From Dendrolimus kikuchii (taxonomy: Eukaryota > Arthropoda > Insecta > Lepidoptera > Lasiocampidae): a stretch of DNA of 64,000 nt. The notes beneath the pieces are model-generated. The model was not told the DNA's origin. It made no database searches and saw nothing but the letters and a program-made list of their open reading frames with translations. Positions within the stretch are counted from its first letter, which is position 1, and each line of letters opens with the position of its first letter. The stretch covers positions 2,502,001 through 2,566,000 of the forward strand of contig CM034389.1 in assembly GCA_019925095.2 (NCBI GenBank), in the 5' to 3' direction. Position numbers and translations under genes: made by a program. Positions 10,546 to 21,426 of this stretch are shown in pieces.

Positions 10546-10559
10546 TTCACATATATATT

Positions 10560-10564
<5 letters not shown>

Positions 10565-10599
<35 letters not shown>
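10565..10599. repeat. (TA)n microsatellite
   Basis: An uninterrupted TA run of about 17 units. Confidence 0.95.
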
Positions 10600-10601
<2 letters not shown>

Positions 10602-10659
10602 TCTGTAGTATATGAATTAGGTATAATTATTTAAGAAAAACTAGTGTTTTCCGACGAGT

Positions 10660-10790
10660 GAAAATATAGGCGATGTTTTGGCCTCTCTGCCAGTAAGAGG
10701 CAGCGCCTTCCATGAAATGCTGACGTGTGCGGTACTTCCGGTCCACCAGTTTCCTTGTCACTTCGTTTACTAAAATACTGACGTAAGCGA
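10660..10790 (-). repeat. LINE remnant piece also seen at 15.6 kb and 0.2 kb
   Basis: GGCCTCTCTGCCAGTAAGAG repeats the LPLTVREA coding word of 0.2 kb. The next 70 bp matches 15592-15690 in the opposite direction (ACTAAAATACTGACGT). Confidence 0.45.
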
Positions 10791-10853
10791 TATTTGCGGT
10801 TAACTAGGTACCCTCATTACTTTTGCTTAAATCGATGTTACATACATACATAC

Positions 10854-11078
10854 ATAACTTCACGGCAGTTCCCTTGCGGGGTAGGCACGAACACCAGAGT
10901 GCCATTTAGGCTTATTCTTACACACCTCACTTGCCTCTTTGACATTCATAACTCTTGTCATGAAAGCTCGTGTGTTCTTAAGGCTCCTGACATCACCTTC
11001 TGCTAGTACACGATCAATTTGATCATGGAAGGTGTGTCGTGGCCTTCCACGACTTCTGCATCCATCCACTTTTGCATC
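10854..11078 (-). mobile_element. LINE-A 3' fragment with TSD
   Basis: A 73-codon frame ends AYPARELP. The tail is (CATA)n as read on the plus strand. TTAAATCGATGTTA flanks both ends. Confidence 0.85.
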
Positions 11079-11293
11079 CATTTAAATCGATGTTATAGTA
11101 TAAAACTCGGCGGGAGTGGTGTACACAAGTCGGGAGTGTAATTCTGTGCCAGTCCAGCATGAGGACGACAAGTTCTTTGCCATCTCATTGACACCTGCGG
11201 AAAATTGGCTGAAACTTTGAAAAAAAATGTTGCAATTAAAATTATGAAAACTTAGTTTAAGTTCTATCAGAAGAGGTTCAAATACTATTAATA

Positions 11294-11413
11294 CATACAT
11301 ACATATATAACTTCACGCCAGTTCCCTTGCGGGGTAGACACGAACAACAGAGCGCCATTCAGGCCCATTCTTACACACCTCACTTGCTTCTTTGACATTC
11401 ATAACTCTTGTCA
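11294..11413 (-). mobile_element. Very short LINE-A 3' end with TSD
   Basis: Only about 120 bp of the family 3' end is present, flanked by AAATACTATTAAT on both sides. Confidence 0.85.
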
Positions 11414-11703
11414 AATACTATTAATGCAAAAGAAATAAACGGTATTGCATGTAACGTACAACATAATCATATATAGATAACTAAAAACAGAATGGCTTAA
11501 TCCGAGCTGATCCCCCCTGTGGCCACCCAAACAATCCTTTTTAAGGTGGAATAATCTCGCATTGAATATTTTAAAGGGTTGCTCAACAACACTGCCGGGG
11601 ATTAAAAGGCAAGATTATTTCGTCGATATTCATAAGCTTGTGGCCGTACAGAACACGTATTATCAAATCCATGCCAATATATCTATAATATTCTTACGAG
11701 TTG

Positions 11704-11793
11704 CAGCAAGTGAAGTGTGTAAGAATGGGCCTAAATGGCGCTCTGTTGTTCGTGCCTACTCCGCAAGGGAACTGGCGTGAAGTTATGTATGTA
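11704..11793 (+). mobile_element. Short LINE-A 3' end
   Basis: From AGTGAAGTGTGTAAGAATGG to GGCGTGAAGTTATGTATGTA. It runs straight into the T-rich end of a reverse C300 copy. Confidence 0.8.
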
Positions 11794-11922
11794 TTTTTTT
11801 TTATTTTTTATTGCTGGAGTTCAGCAGACAGGCAGATGGCCCACTCGATGGAAAGCGGTTACCATCGCCTATGGACATTTGCAACACCAAAGGTGTTTAA
11901 CTGCGCTGCTGCTCTCTTAAGG
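11794..11922 (-). mobile_element. C300 element, 5'-truncated
   Basis: The poly-A end and about 110 bp of the element, reverse orientation. The break is at CTCTTAAGGG. Confidence 0.78.
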
Positions 11923-11950
11923 GTGTATGTATGATATATACATGTATGTA

Positions 11951-12398
11951 TGTATGAGTTGCAGGACTCGAATTAAAATGGCGTTGGAATTATTATAGAG
12001 TTTATTAGAACTATACAAACACGTATAACACAGGTACAAATATAACTGAGCACAACCAGTCCAAACGTAATGCACGATTCAATAACTAAATAGATTACCG
12101 AATGTACACAAGTCTTGCTCCGCTTGTGGTTATCGCTCGACTGCTTCCTCCATCAAATGAAGCATGCTTTATACTACACGGATGCAATATATCTGTTTAA
12201 CCGCGTGGCCGAATTTCCTAGAATCACACCTGGCTACTGACTGCCATAAAAGATTACAATACACAAAGGGCTGTTTTTCTAATCACAAATTTTAAACATA
12301 AAGTAAACACAAGAAGGCGAAATACCGAAAGGTAATAAAATGTGTTTTTACAGGTATGCAGGTGTGAATTTGTTTTTGTCGGGACCAAAGTCGTAACA
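11951..12398 (+). mobile_element. L-family solo LTR
   Basis: Full-length match ending GTCGTAACA. The first bases are altered (TGTATGAGTTGCAGG instead of TGTTACGAG...), which blurs the TSD. Confidence 0.72.
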
Positions 12399-12704
12399 AT
12401 ATTATGTAATACTTGCAACAACTCAGAAGGGTTTGTGGTAATAAAAGAACAGCAGCTGGTCACTATACTTATAATCAGAGAACCTGTTTTAACATATTTT
12501 ATACCCTGACTCTACTCCACACATACATTTTTAGAACACTTCGCCATCCCTCCAACAGTTTTTACAGTATCAGAAATTTAGCTAATTGACACACCCGATA
12601 GCGGATAAGTCATTGATAAACTATTTTTATTAAAAGGATTATGAATGACAAGATTTTAATATATTATTGTTTAGAAATTTTAGATAATATTTTATATAAG
12701 ATAT
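12399..12704. other. No gene recognised
   Basis: AT-rich, no repeat recognised. Confidence 0.4.
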
Positions 12705-12949
12705 TCTTTTTATTTTTTTTATTGCAGTAGTTCAGCAGACAGGCAGACGGCCCACTTCATGGAAAGCGGTTACCATCGCCTATTGACATTTGCAACATCA
12801 AAGGTGCTACCAATGCGCTGCTGCTTTCATAAGGGAGACTGGAACCTGGTCACTGATGCCGGAACACAACTCAAGGTTGTTATGGCGACATACATTAGAC
12901 CAGGGCTGGTAGCCATCCAGTCGGGCAAATGCCCTATCACCTGGCTGTG
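12705..12949 (-). mobile_element. C300 element, 5'-truncated
   Basis: From a T-rich 3' end and CAGCAGACAGGCAGACGGCC to CACCTGGCTGTG. The last ~70 bp (the 5' end) is absent. Confidence 0.8.
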
Positions 12950-13127
12950 AAAATATTATATTTAAAGTTTTACATGTAATAAAATATTTCGAACACAGTA
13001 AAAATCTATCGCGTGTGCCAACATGAAAACAAAATGTAGTGAATACCGTCTATATACAATTGAGAGGGGTTTTGTATTATAATCTGTACACAATTACCAC
13101 ATCATATTTGAGATATAAATTGCTACT

Positions 13128-13464
13128 AGAGAGTGTCGGGGTGAAGGTAAGGAAAGGAATGCTCCGGTGGTTCGGGCATGTCGAAAGAATGCATGATGAA
13201 AGAATGACTAAACAGATATACAATGCAAAAGTGGATGGATGCAGAAGTCGTGGAAGGCCACGACACACCTTCCATGATCAAATTGATCGTGTACTAGCGG
13301 AGGGTGATGCCGGGAGCCTTAAGAACAGACGAGTGTGCATGACAAGAGGTATGAATGTCAAAGAGGCAAGTGAGGTGTGTAAGAATGGGCCTAAATGGCG
13401 CTCTGTTGTACGTGCCTATCCCGCAAGGGAACTGGCGTGAAGTTATGTATGTATGTATGTATGT
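13128..13464 (+). mobile_element. LINE-A 3' fragment with TSD
   Basis: An open frame from ESVGVKVRKGMLRWFGHVER to AYPARELA, then GAAGTTATGTATGTATGTA. TAAATTGCTACT before and TAAATTGTTACT after form a slightly decayed TSD. Confidence 0.85.
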
Positions 13465-14280
13465 AAATTGTTACTAAAAATTATGGTAAATTATCGAGAA
13501 CTACTTACTCTATACAAAACAGGCGTTAATCACAGAACAAATAAAAATATAACATTATTATTCAATTAAGGAAATGGCCGATTGTATCGTTTAGAAATAA
13601 GAGGGTATATAACAAAATTAATTATTAACCTTAAAAAGAAAACATGACAAAAACAACAAACTATAAAATTCTAAACAAGCCGTGTCTGTATATTGAAGCT
13701 ATTAAAAAAACCAACTGGAATAGACTATATAAACTGTGGTATATAAGGCCCACACTGCATATGCACTTCCTCACAACACCAGCATGTAACAGCTACACTC
13801 TACATTAGTATAAGTTTAGTATTAAAACTAGAATAAATTAATATAATAAGTTATTCGTAAGACACATACACCTCAACACAAAAATCAATAAATTAATGTC
13901 ACACACAAGAACCAAAATAACCAATAAGCGGGTAAAATTAAAAAAAAAAATTAAATCTAGAAATTAAGTTGTAAAACGGGGTACGGAACTTGAGTCCGTA
14001 GAGATGCTAATAACAATAAAAAAAATATATAAACTGTGGAGAACACGATGTAATTTATTTTTTTAGATTTCTTGTCTGTTTGTTCGGGATTCACGTAAAA
14101 ACTACTGGGCCGATTTCGCGGTTTTCGCTGATCGACTACTTTTTATCCCAAGAATTTCGCGGGTTTTTTTTGGGAATCATTTAAAATGCCCCGATTAAAC
14201 GAATTCCAATGTGATTTTTTACTAATCGGTAGCAAATTTGATGTTTTGTTTTTTTTTAATGTAAATAGGTTTGCGTTTGA
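13465..14280. other. No gene recognised
   Basis: AT-rich. The part at 14050-14165 has the style of K-type repeats (CTACTGGGCCGATTTCGCGG). No protein-like frame. Confidence 0.4.
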
Positions 14281-14284
14281 CCAC

Positions 14285-14527
14285 GATCATGTCCAGTGCC
14301 GGACGATGATGCGGTCGAAGATGGAGCACGCTTACCTATTCACACGAGACTTGAAGATTCCCGGATTGTACTTTTCTGGAAACACGGACTCTGGTAGTAC
14401 ATTCCACAATTCTGCCGTACGCAGAAGGAACGTGGAGCCGAAACGTTTAGTACGCACTGGTAGCGTTAATGTAATAAAATGTGCATGATTAATTAATTTA
14501 TTTATGGAGAAAACCAACAGTGAATAC
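14285..14527 (-). mobile_element. LINE ORF2 C-terminal remnant
   Basis: Minus strand: LPVRTKRFGSTFLLRTAELW, then [20 protein letters not shown], then VNR and stop. The same protein end recurs at 55.99 kb ([20 protein letters not shown]) and, more diverged, at 60.85 kb. Confidence 0.65.
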
Positions 14528-14536
14528 ACAAATCGC

Positions 14537-15327
14537 CTGTCCCTATTAACAATGTAGGATATGCAATTTTTGACATTTTGGTTTTATTTCACTAATGACC
14601 CTAAAAAAGCATTGTTTTTCAATAGCAGCAACAAAAAGGTAATTTTTCCTCATAGTTTTTAAAATAGCCACATTAACAATGTCATAAATGCCACCATCTC
14701 CCATTAAAAATGACGAATGTTAACTCCCGACGTTATTAGCGGGGCGCGAGGGGGGTATGCGGGGTATATTTTTGTAAGAAAGAAATTACTAAGACTGATT
14801 ATCTAAGCTAATGAAACCTGAAATGTGATTATTAAGTGCCATTCATACAGGTAGACTTTATAATTAATGATTTTAACAAATTTTATGGCAGAGATTGTTT
14901 TCATTTTGTCCCTAAATTGTCAATTATGTTTGATTATTTGTTATTTGTGAAACAAATTTATTAAAAATTGGATTTAATTTATAATATCAATTTAAATACG
15001 ACATAAACTTAAACAGGATTTACTAATGACAGTATTGTATGTGGCACTTCTTACAAAGAATAAATATGTTTGTCCATGTAACTTTGTTGGATGTGACAGA
15101 TCCGACAAGTCATGATGACCCATGTACGGATAACAAAGCCATTACTAGCTTTTCAAACATTTAGATAAGTAAAAATGTTATTTAATTGCATTGGAAATAA
15201 GCTCTCGAACATATATTTTTTTTGAAAATTCAATTCTTGTAGTAAAAAAAATATAAGCAATTCAAAGTTCAGAGCGCTCTCCTGTAAAGTTGCTGATTTG
15301 CAGATCTGACTCTGTTAATAGGGACAG
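14537..15327. mobile_element. Unassigned element with 15-bp terminal inverted repeats
   Basis: CTGTCCCTATTAACA at 14537 and TGTTAATAGGGACAG ending 15327 are exact complements. The match extends to 19 bp with one mismatch. The 791-bp span has no coding frame. No TSD is clear, so the superfamily is open. Confidence 0.4.
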
Positions 15328-15760
15328 ACGAAATATAATATAAAATTGTTTACAACAAAAGTAAATCCACTAACAGGTTTTCCTATTATAAACTACCACT
15401 CTAGTAAAAGGTCCACAAATGAGTAGCATCATTTCAAGCCATAAATCACTTTAATGTATTTATTCTTCTGACTTACACAGAACTTCTCGTCATGACACTT
15501 GACTGTTACAGGATTACACTGCCTTATGTGCGCCACTCCCGCCTGATTTTATACTTTAAGAACGAGAAAAAAACAATTAATGGAGGTAGTTCACCGGAAA
15601 TGTCGCTCACGTCAGTATTTTAGTAAACAATTCTCATAATTTGATTATATCAACGTAAGTGACAAGGAAACTGTTTGACCGGAAGATCAATACTTCATTA
15701 ATTAAATTATTTACACTATAAACATCAAGCAATCATTATTATTAATTAAACTTTAACCGC
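15328..15760. other. No gene recognised
   Basis: AT-rich. Only the 15592-15690 stretch matches another site (10.72 kb, inverted). Confidence 0.4.
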
Positions 15761-16000
15761 CAGGTGATAGGGCATTTGCCCGACTGGATGGTTACCACCC
15801 CTGGTCTAAAGTATGTCGCCATAACAACCTCGAGTTGTGTTCCGGCATTAATGACCAGGTTCCAGTCTCCCTTAAGAGAGCAGCAGCGAATTTGTAGCAC
15901 CTTTGTTGTTGCAAATGTCCATAGGCGATGGTAACTGCTTTCCATTAAGTGGGCCGTCTGCCCGTCTGCTGAACTCCTGCAATAAAAAAATAAAAAAAAA
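15761..16000 (+). mobile_element. C300 element, 5'-truncated
   Basis: From CAGGTGATAGGGCATTTGCC to a poly-A end. The same truncation point as the 5.3-kb copy, within 1 bp. Confidence 0.8.
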
Positions 16001-16133
16001 ACAACAGTAAATTATAGACGAAACTACTAAGTGTTCAATTACGTCAATTGAACTCTCTATTAACTATCAATAGTTAAAGAAGTTCTTACACTAGTAACAA
16101 CATTACAAAGCAAAAGTTAATTTGTTAAGTTTA

Positions 16134-16553
16134 TAATAAAACTACGTTTTAACGGTTTTAAGCGCGGTAATTTTATTTGATTTTGGTTTTTCCGACGTTT
16201 CGGCCACTTTTCAGTGGCCGTGATCACGGAAGACAAAGATGTCAAGTGTCAACGAGTATTGTTAAAGTTTTATTTAGCCTACCGCCAACTTATTAATTTT
16301 AATTATTTAATTTTAATTAATTATTTTTTTTTTAATTAATTAAAATTAAATAATTAAAATTAACAAGTTGGCGGTAGGCTAAATAAAACTTTAACAATAC
16401 TCGTTGACACTTGACATCTTTGTCTTCCGTGATCACGGCCACTGAAAAGTGGCCGAAACGTCGGAAAAACCAAAATCAAATAAAATTACCGCGCTTAAAA
16501 CCGTTAAAACGTAGTTTTATTATGTATACAAGTCGCGAAAACTTAAGAAAATA
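16134..16553. mobile_element. Penelope-like 3' ends arranged as a palindrome, with TSD
   Basis: Two copies of the ~190-bp 3' end face away from each other (junction near 16330 in an AT-rich tract). The right one extends into ATGTATACAAGTCGCGAAAA. TTTGTTAAGTTTA flanks both ends. Identification rests on the longer copies at 33 and 60 kb that carry coding sequence. Confidence 0.72.
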
Positions 16554-16726
16554 TTTGTTAAGTTTAATTCAACAAGTCATTAATAATATTACTTTTAAAT
16601 TTGTATTTAGATCAATTTTAGAAATTTTAGTATTATAAGTACGAGCTATACGAGAAAACAAAGAATCTTGAGAGTTGATGACGCCCTCTAGCGATGTTGA
16701 GTAGTTTATAAATAACTTCACTTTAT

Positions 16727-16965
16727 ACGGCCTCTGTGGTTGAGCGGGCTAAGTCTTTGCCGGCGTACCTCACTGCAACGCAGAGGTGCCGGGTTCGATT
16801 CCTGGTATAGTAAATTTCGGAAACGTATTTTCTCCGTTATTTACTATGGTCTGGGTGTCTGGGATCGGCCCCAGAGTAGTCCGTTGTATATTACCTATAA
16901 CACAAGCGTAACTTGCTTAATTTGGGGATATACAATGTGTATGTTTGTCTGCCGATTATTTATTT
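16727..16965 (+). mobile_element. S1 tRNA-derived SINE, full length
   Basis: Head with both polymerase III boxes (B-box GGTTCGATTCC intact) and the standard tail. It lies within family H. Confidence 0.85.
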
Positions 16966-17232
16966 ATTTATTATTTATTTATTATACGTCACTGCGGCTG
17001 CTCACTCGCCAACAGATGGTGCCTGGACTTTTTGAAGTGATAACTTCTTATGGGAGGGTAAACGGCTTCGTTGCGTAACGCGTTACGGCTCCAGTCTGTC
17101 TGGCTTCTCTTTCTCTCACGCATACGGCAGCGGTAGGCAAGCTCTTCCTCTCTCACTCTAACCCACAGCGCTAGCCGTATTTCGGACAGACGCTTACTAT
17201 ATATTTATATACTATACATAATTATAAATTAT

Positions 17233-17370
17233 TATACATACATACATACATAACTTCACGCCAGTTCCCTTGCGGGGTAGGCACGAACAACAGAGCGCCA
17301 TTCAAGCTTATTCTTATACACCTCACTTGCTTCTTTGACATTCATAGCTCTTGTCATGCACGCTCGTCTA
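17233..17370 (-). mobile_element. Short LINE-A 3' end with TSD
   Basis: The tail and about 110 bp of the 3' end, flanked by TATAAATTATTA. Confidence 0.8.
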
Positions 17371-17381
17371 TAAATTATTAT

Positions 17382-17571
17382 ATATACATACATAACTTCA
17401 CACCAGTTCCCTTGCGGGGTAGGCACGAACAACAGAGCGCCATTTAGGCCCATTCTTACACACCTCACTTGCTTCTTTGACATTCATAACTCTTGTCATG
17501 CACGCTCGTCTGTTCTTAAGGCTCCTGACATCACCCTCCGCTAGTACACGATCAATTTGATCATGGAAGGT
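17382..17571 (-). mobile_element. Second adjacent LINE-A 3' end
   Basis: Starts a few bases past the TSD of the preceding copy, so two insertions used almost the same target. It breaks at GATCATGGAAGG and continues as a TA-run. Confidence 0.8.
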
Positions 17572-18252
17572 ATATATATATATATAATTATATATTTATG
17601 TATATTATTAGACATAACGTCAAGTAATAACCTAAGCTTTTCTCAATTAAACAATTTCAATATTAAATAGTTCAACTTAGATTAGTTTAAGTTATTACTT
17701 CTGTCGGGCGTCCCGAGACGCCCGTTTTAATTTTTTAGTATATTACATTCACATACGCGTCGTCGTTGGTCGCTGCTGTACTCGTTGATCAGGCGCACGT
17801 CAATAAATCATAATATTTAAAAACTTATCGAATAAATTCTATCTAGTGATTAAGAAATCGGCCCTTAATCAAATACATAAAGACTAATAAGTGTTGCATT
17901 TAGTGGAAGAACCAGGAATAATAGGTTATAAGCCGGCCGTCTTCCCCTTATCTCTGGTGTTGTGGCGAAGAAGGTGGTAAAGTAGGTGTGGTGAACTTCT
18001 GGGTATCACTGATCTGATAAAGGTATTGTGATAAAGTGAGGGGGCATATTTTCTTAGCCGCTCCAGTGGTTGTCGTATGAGTTGTCTTGATTGCCCGACA
18101 GCGCATAATTTTTGTTTTATATCACCGCAATTAATTTAGGGCTCGATCCAGCGGCGTAGCGTGGGTGAGGGCCGCCCGGGGCGGAAGACAATTTTGCCGC
18201 CCTTTTATTTAAATTTAGGTATTTCAATTTAATGCATACTATATCTATACTA

Positions 18253-18652
18253 ATACTAGCTAACCCGGCGAACTTTATGCCACCATATTTTCTGAATTCT
18301 TAAAAAGACTTTGTTTCATGACACAAAAACAAAATTACCAAAATCGGTCCAGGTGATTAGGAGGATTCTATAACCCGATCTCAGCGCCACCTACCGGTTC
18401 TAATTGTAAATCTAAAGTCTAAAACATCCGGGAAAAAAATCAAACATACAAAAACAAAATCACCAAAATCGGTCCAGGTGATGAGGAGGAATCTAGATCC
18501 CGATCTTAGCGCCACCTACCGATTCCATTTGTAAATCTAAACCATCCCAGGACCCAGTCAAACACACACACAAAATTTCATCAAAATCGGTAAAGTCGTT
18601 ATCAAGTTATGCGCGTACATGCATTTCTATGATTCATTTTTATATATAAGAT
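18253..18652 (+). repeat. K-type repeat with a ~125-bp tandem duplication
   Basis: Starts ACTAGCTAACCCGGCGAAC and ends ATATATAAGAT. ACCAAAATCGGTCCAGGTGA occurs at 18337 and 18462. Confidence 0.6.
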
Positions 18653-18934
18653 TACAAATAGGTAAAGTTTGTATGTTTGTGAGGTTGTAGGGAGTAATCT
18701 CTGGATCTACGGAACCGATTTTGAAAATTGTTTTTGTGTTCGAAGGCCCTTTTATTGAGGAATGTTATAGGCTATATAACATTTATTTATTTATTAGCCT
18801 ACAAACATCGCTATCATTACAGTTGCCACCAATACGATAGCGTGGTACACATAATACACTATAGATATATATATACAAATTCAGTCGTTATAACATATGA
18901 TATAATACGAAGTTCTTGTGAATTCAGTCACAGT

Positions 18935-19165
18935 ACAGATAAAAATGTCAATTTGTTCACATATCTTGTTCAATGTTCGCAAGGCCTGTGTCATCGGCGC
19001 CTTATTAAGCAAGTTGGTCCTGCCATATGGTACTACGAACATTGGTGGCTGCCTACGTCTCAGCACAAAATTCGCTGGAACGTTTAGTTTGATTTCAGCT
19101 AATACTCCTGGGTTCAATAATTTACCTCTTAACAATTTAAATAAATAGGAGACCATCAACATCAC
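18935..19165 (-). mobile_element. LINE ORF2 C-terminal remnant inside the hAT element
   Basis: Minus strand: LFKLLRGKLLNPGVLAEIKL, then NVPANFVLRRRQPPMFVVPY and TNLLNKAPMTQALRTLNKIC. This is the usual end of Jockey-like LINE ORF2 proteins, in a family different from LINE-A. Confidence 0.6.
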
Positions 19166-19399
19166 GCTAGGACCAATAGGAGCGGAGCGGTAATGAAAAA
19201 TGTACCCGTGTTGAGCCGGGCGAGCCTGCTAGTATTACATACATTAATTCTAGACAACTTTTCGACAAGAACAGTCATCATTATTTTGCATTATACAGGT
19301 TAGATTATAAATAAAAAAGTTTATCTAAATTTTACAATCACGTTTATTAATTAATACAAACAATATTTTATTTCAAAACACAAAATAATCTGTAAATAA

Positions 19400-19632
19400 A
19401 TAATCGGCAGACAAACACACATGTTGTATATCCCCAAATTAAGCAAGTTACGCTTGTGTTATGGGTAATATACAACGGACTACTCTGGGGCCGATCCCAG
19501 ACACCCAGACCATAGTAAATAACGGAGAAAATACGTCTCCGAAATTTACTATACCAGGAATCGAACCCGGAGGCTCTGCGTTGCAGTGAGATAGGCCGGC
19601 AAAAGTTTAGCCCGCTCAACCACAGAGGCCGT
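19400..19632 (-). mobile_element. S1 tRNA-derived SINE, full length
   Basis: Reverse copy. The B-box region reads GGTTCGATTCC on the minus strand; the head is slightly altered (CTATCTCACTGC). Confidence 0.82.
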
Positions 19633-19892
19633 CTCTATGTACAGTGTACACCGCTTCGCAACGTGATCTTGCTGTTAAGGAAAAAGGCAAGAAACTCTCC
19701 AGCAACACGTCTAGCTAAAAAATGATTAACTTAAACTTTTTTTTTTAATAAATTTTGGACAGATTGGAAGACAACAATGCATAGTTTAATATTAGACTAG
19801 CTGACCCGTACCCACTTCGCTAGGTATCAGAAAAAGATAAAAAAATACTTACTATTAATCACATTCAAATATACCCTATGTCACTCAGGAAT

Positions 19893-19977
19893 GTGAATGG
19901 AGCGTTAGGTAAACTTCTAGGCGCTTGCAGTGAGATAGGCCGGCAAAGGCTTAGCCCGCTCAACCACAGAGGCCGTC
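19893..19977. mobile_element. Chimera: LINE-A piece joined to S1 SINE head
   Basis: 19893-19925 matches LINE-A sense strand (GCGTTAGGTAAACTTCTAGG). From 19926 the sequence is the reverse S1 head to GAGGCCGTC. Neither element is continued on the far side. Confidence 0.6.
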
Positions 19978-20290
19978 AATCTATGGGGAATCCCCGCAAG
20001 TCAGAAGAGACGGTGTTGCCAGCAGTCGCTTCAAAATATCATTAAAAAAAAGGGGATTTCCAGAATTCGTCACAGAATAGGTAATGAAGAATTCCGTGCT
20101 CTTTTCAATCGGTCCGAATTTGTAGTTGCAATAAAAATAAGAAATGGTTCAAATATTATATTATTTATTGTGTTATTTTGCCGCCCCCTAAAAAGTGCCA
20201 CCCCCACTACGCTATGCCACTGCCTCGAACGCTGGTTCATCATAGCCCTATACTACGTGTTATGGCTATTTACACGCCGTAACAAGAGTA

Positions 20291-20600
20291 GCTGATAGAA
20301 ATACAAGGAAGTTTCAACAAAGATGTATGACGAGTACGGTATCTGTTAACGCACATCACTAGCCATCATATCAATTAATTATCACATCACTAGCAATCAT
20401 ACAAACTAAGTTGGCACATCACTATCATCTGCCATTTTGTACGTGCCGCATGTAACACACAGTCCAACAGTAATGAAAAATTAAGATAAATGTAACATTT
20501 TTTAAATAGATTTTTAAATACCAGCTTTTGAGATCCTGGATATCATGTAGCAGCAGAGTTCTAGCCAAGACAAGTAAAACGAGCCCAAACACGACGGGTC
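20291..20600. other. No gene recognised; short CACATCACTA repeats
   Basis: CACATCACTA occurs three times between 20353 and 20425. Otherwise AT-rich. Confidence 0.4.
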
Positions 20601-20800
20601 TATCTTGTTTAGTATAGGAGTTCCTATGGCCACCTTCCGACTCCATCATCAAATCAGCTCCATGGTACCATCTTATTACATTGTCACGCGATTAACATAT
20701 GTGTGCAAAATTTCAGCTCAATCTGAAACCGGGAAGTTGGTTAAATTTAACTTGCAAGATTCCACCCGAACATACATACATACTTACATACATACATAGG
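20601..20800 (+). repeat. Interspersed repeat with (CATA)n end
   Basis: The stretch holding GTGCAAAATTTCAGCTCAAT and CGGGAAGTTGGT is of a type common in moth genomes. It ends in a CATACATA run. I cannot assign the class. Confidence 0.4.
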
Positions 20801-20827
20801 TACATCCATTGCAAAATAAATAAAAGC

Positions 20828-21190
20828 TTTTTTTAAGGCGGGGGAAATGCTATTTACGCACAATACTGGGTCCTTTGCAAGGGATTAGACCATAGTTGAT
20901 CATGGAGGCTTTTCCCTTTAATAAGGGGCAATCCAAACAGTAATCAACCAGCTTGTGTGGAGACTCAGAGAAGTTGCACGGGCAACAACCACTACCCACT
21001 AAAACCACCCTCCTCCCATGTGCCCCGCGCTTTTTATGTAGGAAAGGCTGAGACTTAGAACGTTGTTACGCCCAGTCCGATCCAGCGCAAAAAGTGCCTG
21101 AATGTGCCCCGGGAATCAGAACACATCCACTTCGTCAGCGGGGGTGATGAATCCTTTGCTCCCTTGATAGCTAAAGGCCCCCCGAAGCGG
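20828..21190 (-). mobile_element. R1-like LINE 3' end with TSD
   Basis: Reverse copy including the last ORF2 codons (AIKGAKDSSPPLTKW) and the 3' UTR. TAAATAAAAGCTT and TAAATAAGAGCTT flank it. Confidence 0.7.
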
Positions 21191-21426
21191 TAAAATTAAA
21201 TAAGAGCTTGTAGTAACAATCCCCAACAGTATCTAAGTACATTATATGCCAATTTCGAGACGAGCTCAGGACAGTCAATACGGCTGTGAATTATATCAAA
21301 AAGCAATGACATATCGAGAGCTGTACGTCTTTGATCCAAGGATAGGAGCCTATGTGAAATATTGCTGTCTTTATTGAAATTGGGACTTATACGTCTAAAA
21401 TAGTTAATAATTATGATTGCAAAAAC

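Larger units (their letters stand above)
18149..20222. mobile_element. hAT-type DNA transposon, non-autonomous, 2.07 kb
   Basis: The left end CAGCGGCGTAGCGTGGG and right end CTACGCTATGCCACTG are imperfect inverted repeats. They are flanked by 8-bp copies GCTCGATC and CCTCGAAC. The site without insertion is visible in the H copy at 47.94 kb. No transposase remains; the interior is filled with K repeats, a LINE remnant and SINE pieces. Confidence 0.75.
16665..20290 (+). repeat. Family H repeat, one copy split by four insertions
   Basis: Pieces at 16665-16726, 16966-17035, 17740-18148 and 20223-20290 follow, in order, the continuous sequence seen in reverse at 48460-47880. Interruptions are a S1 SINE (16727), a ~700-bp block with two LINE-A copies, and a hAT element (18149). 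The nature of H itself is unknown; it has no coding frame. Confidence 0.65.

Noticed and set aside
18881..19165. Host gene exon
   Set aside because: The minus-strand translation matches the standard end of a LINE ORF2 protein.
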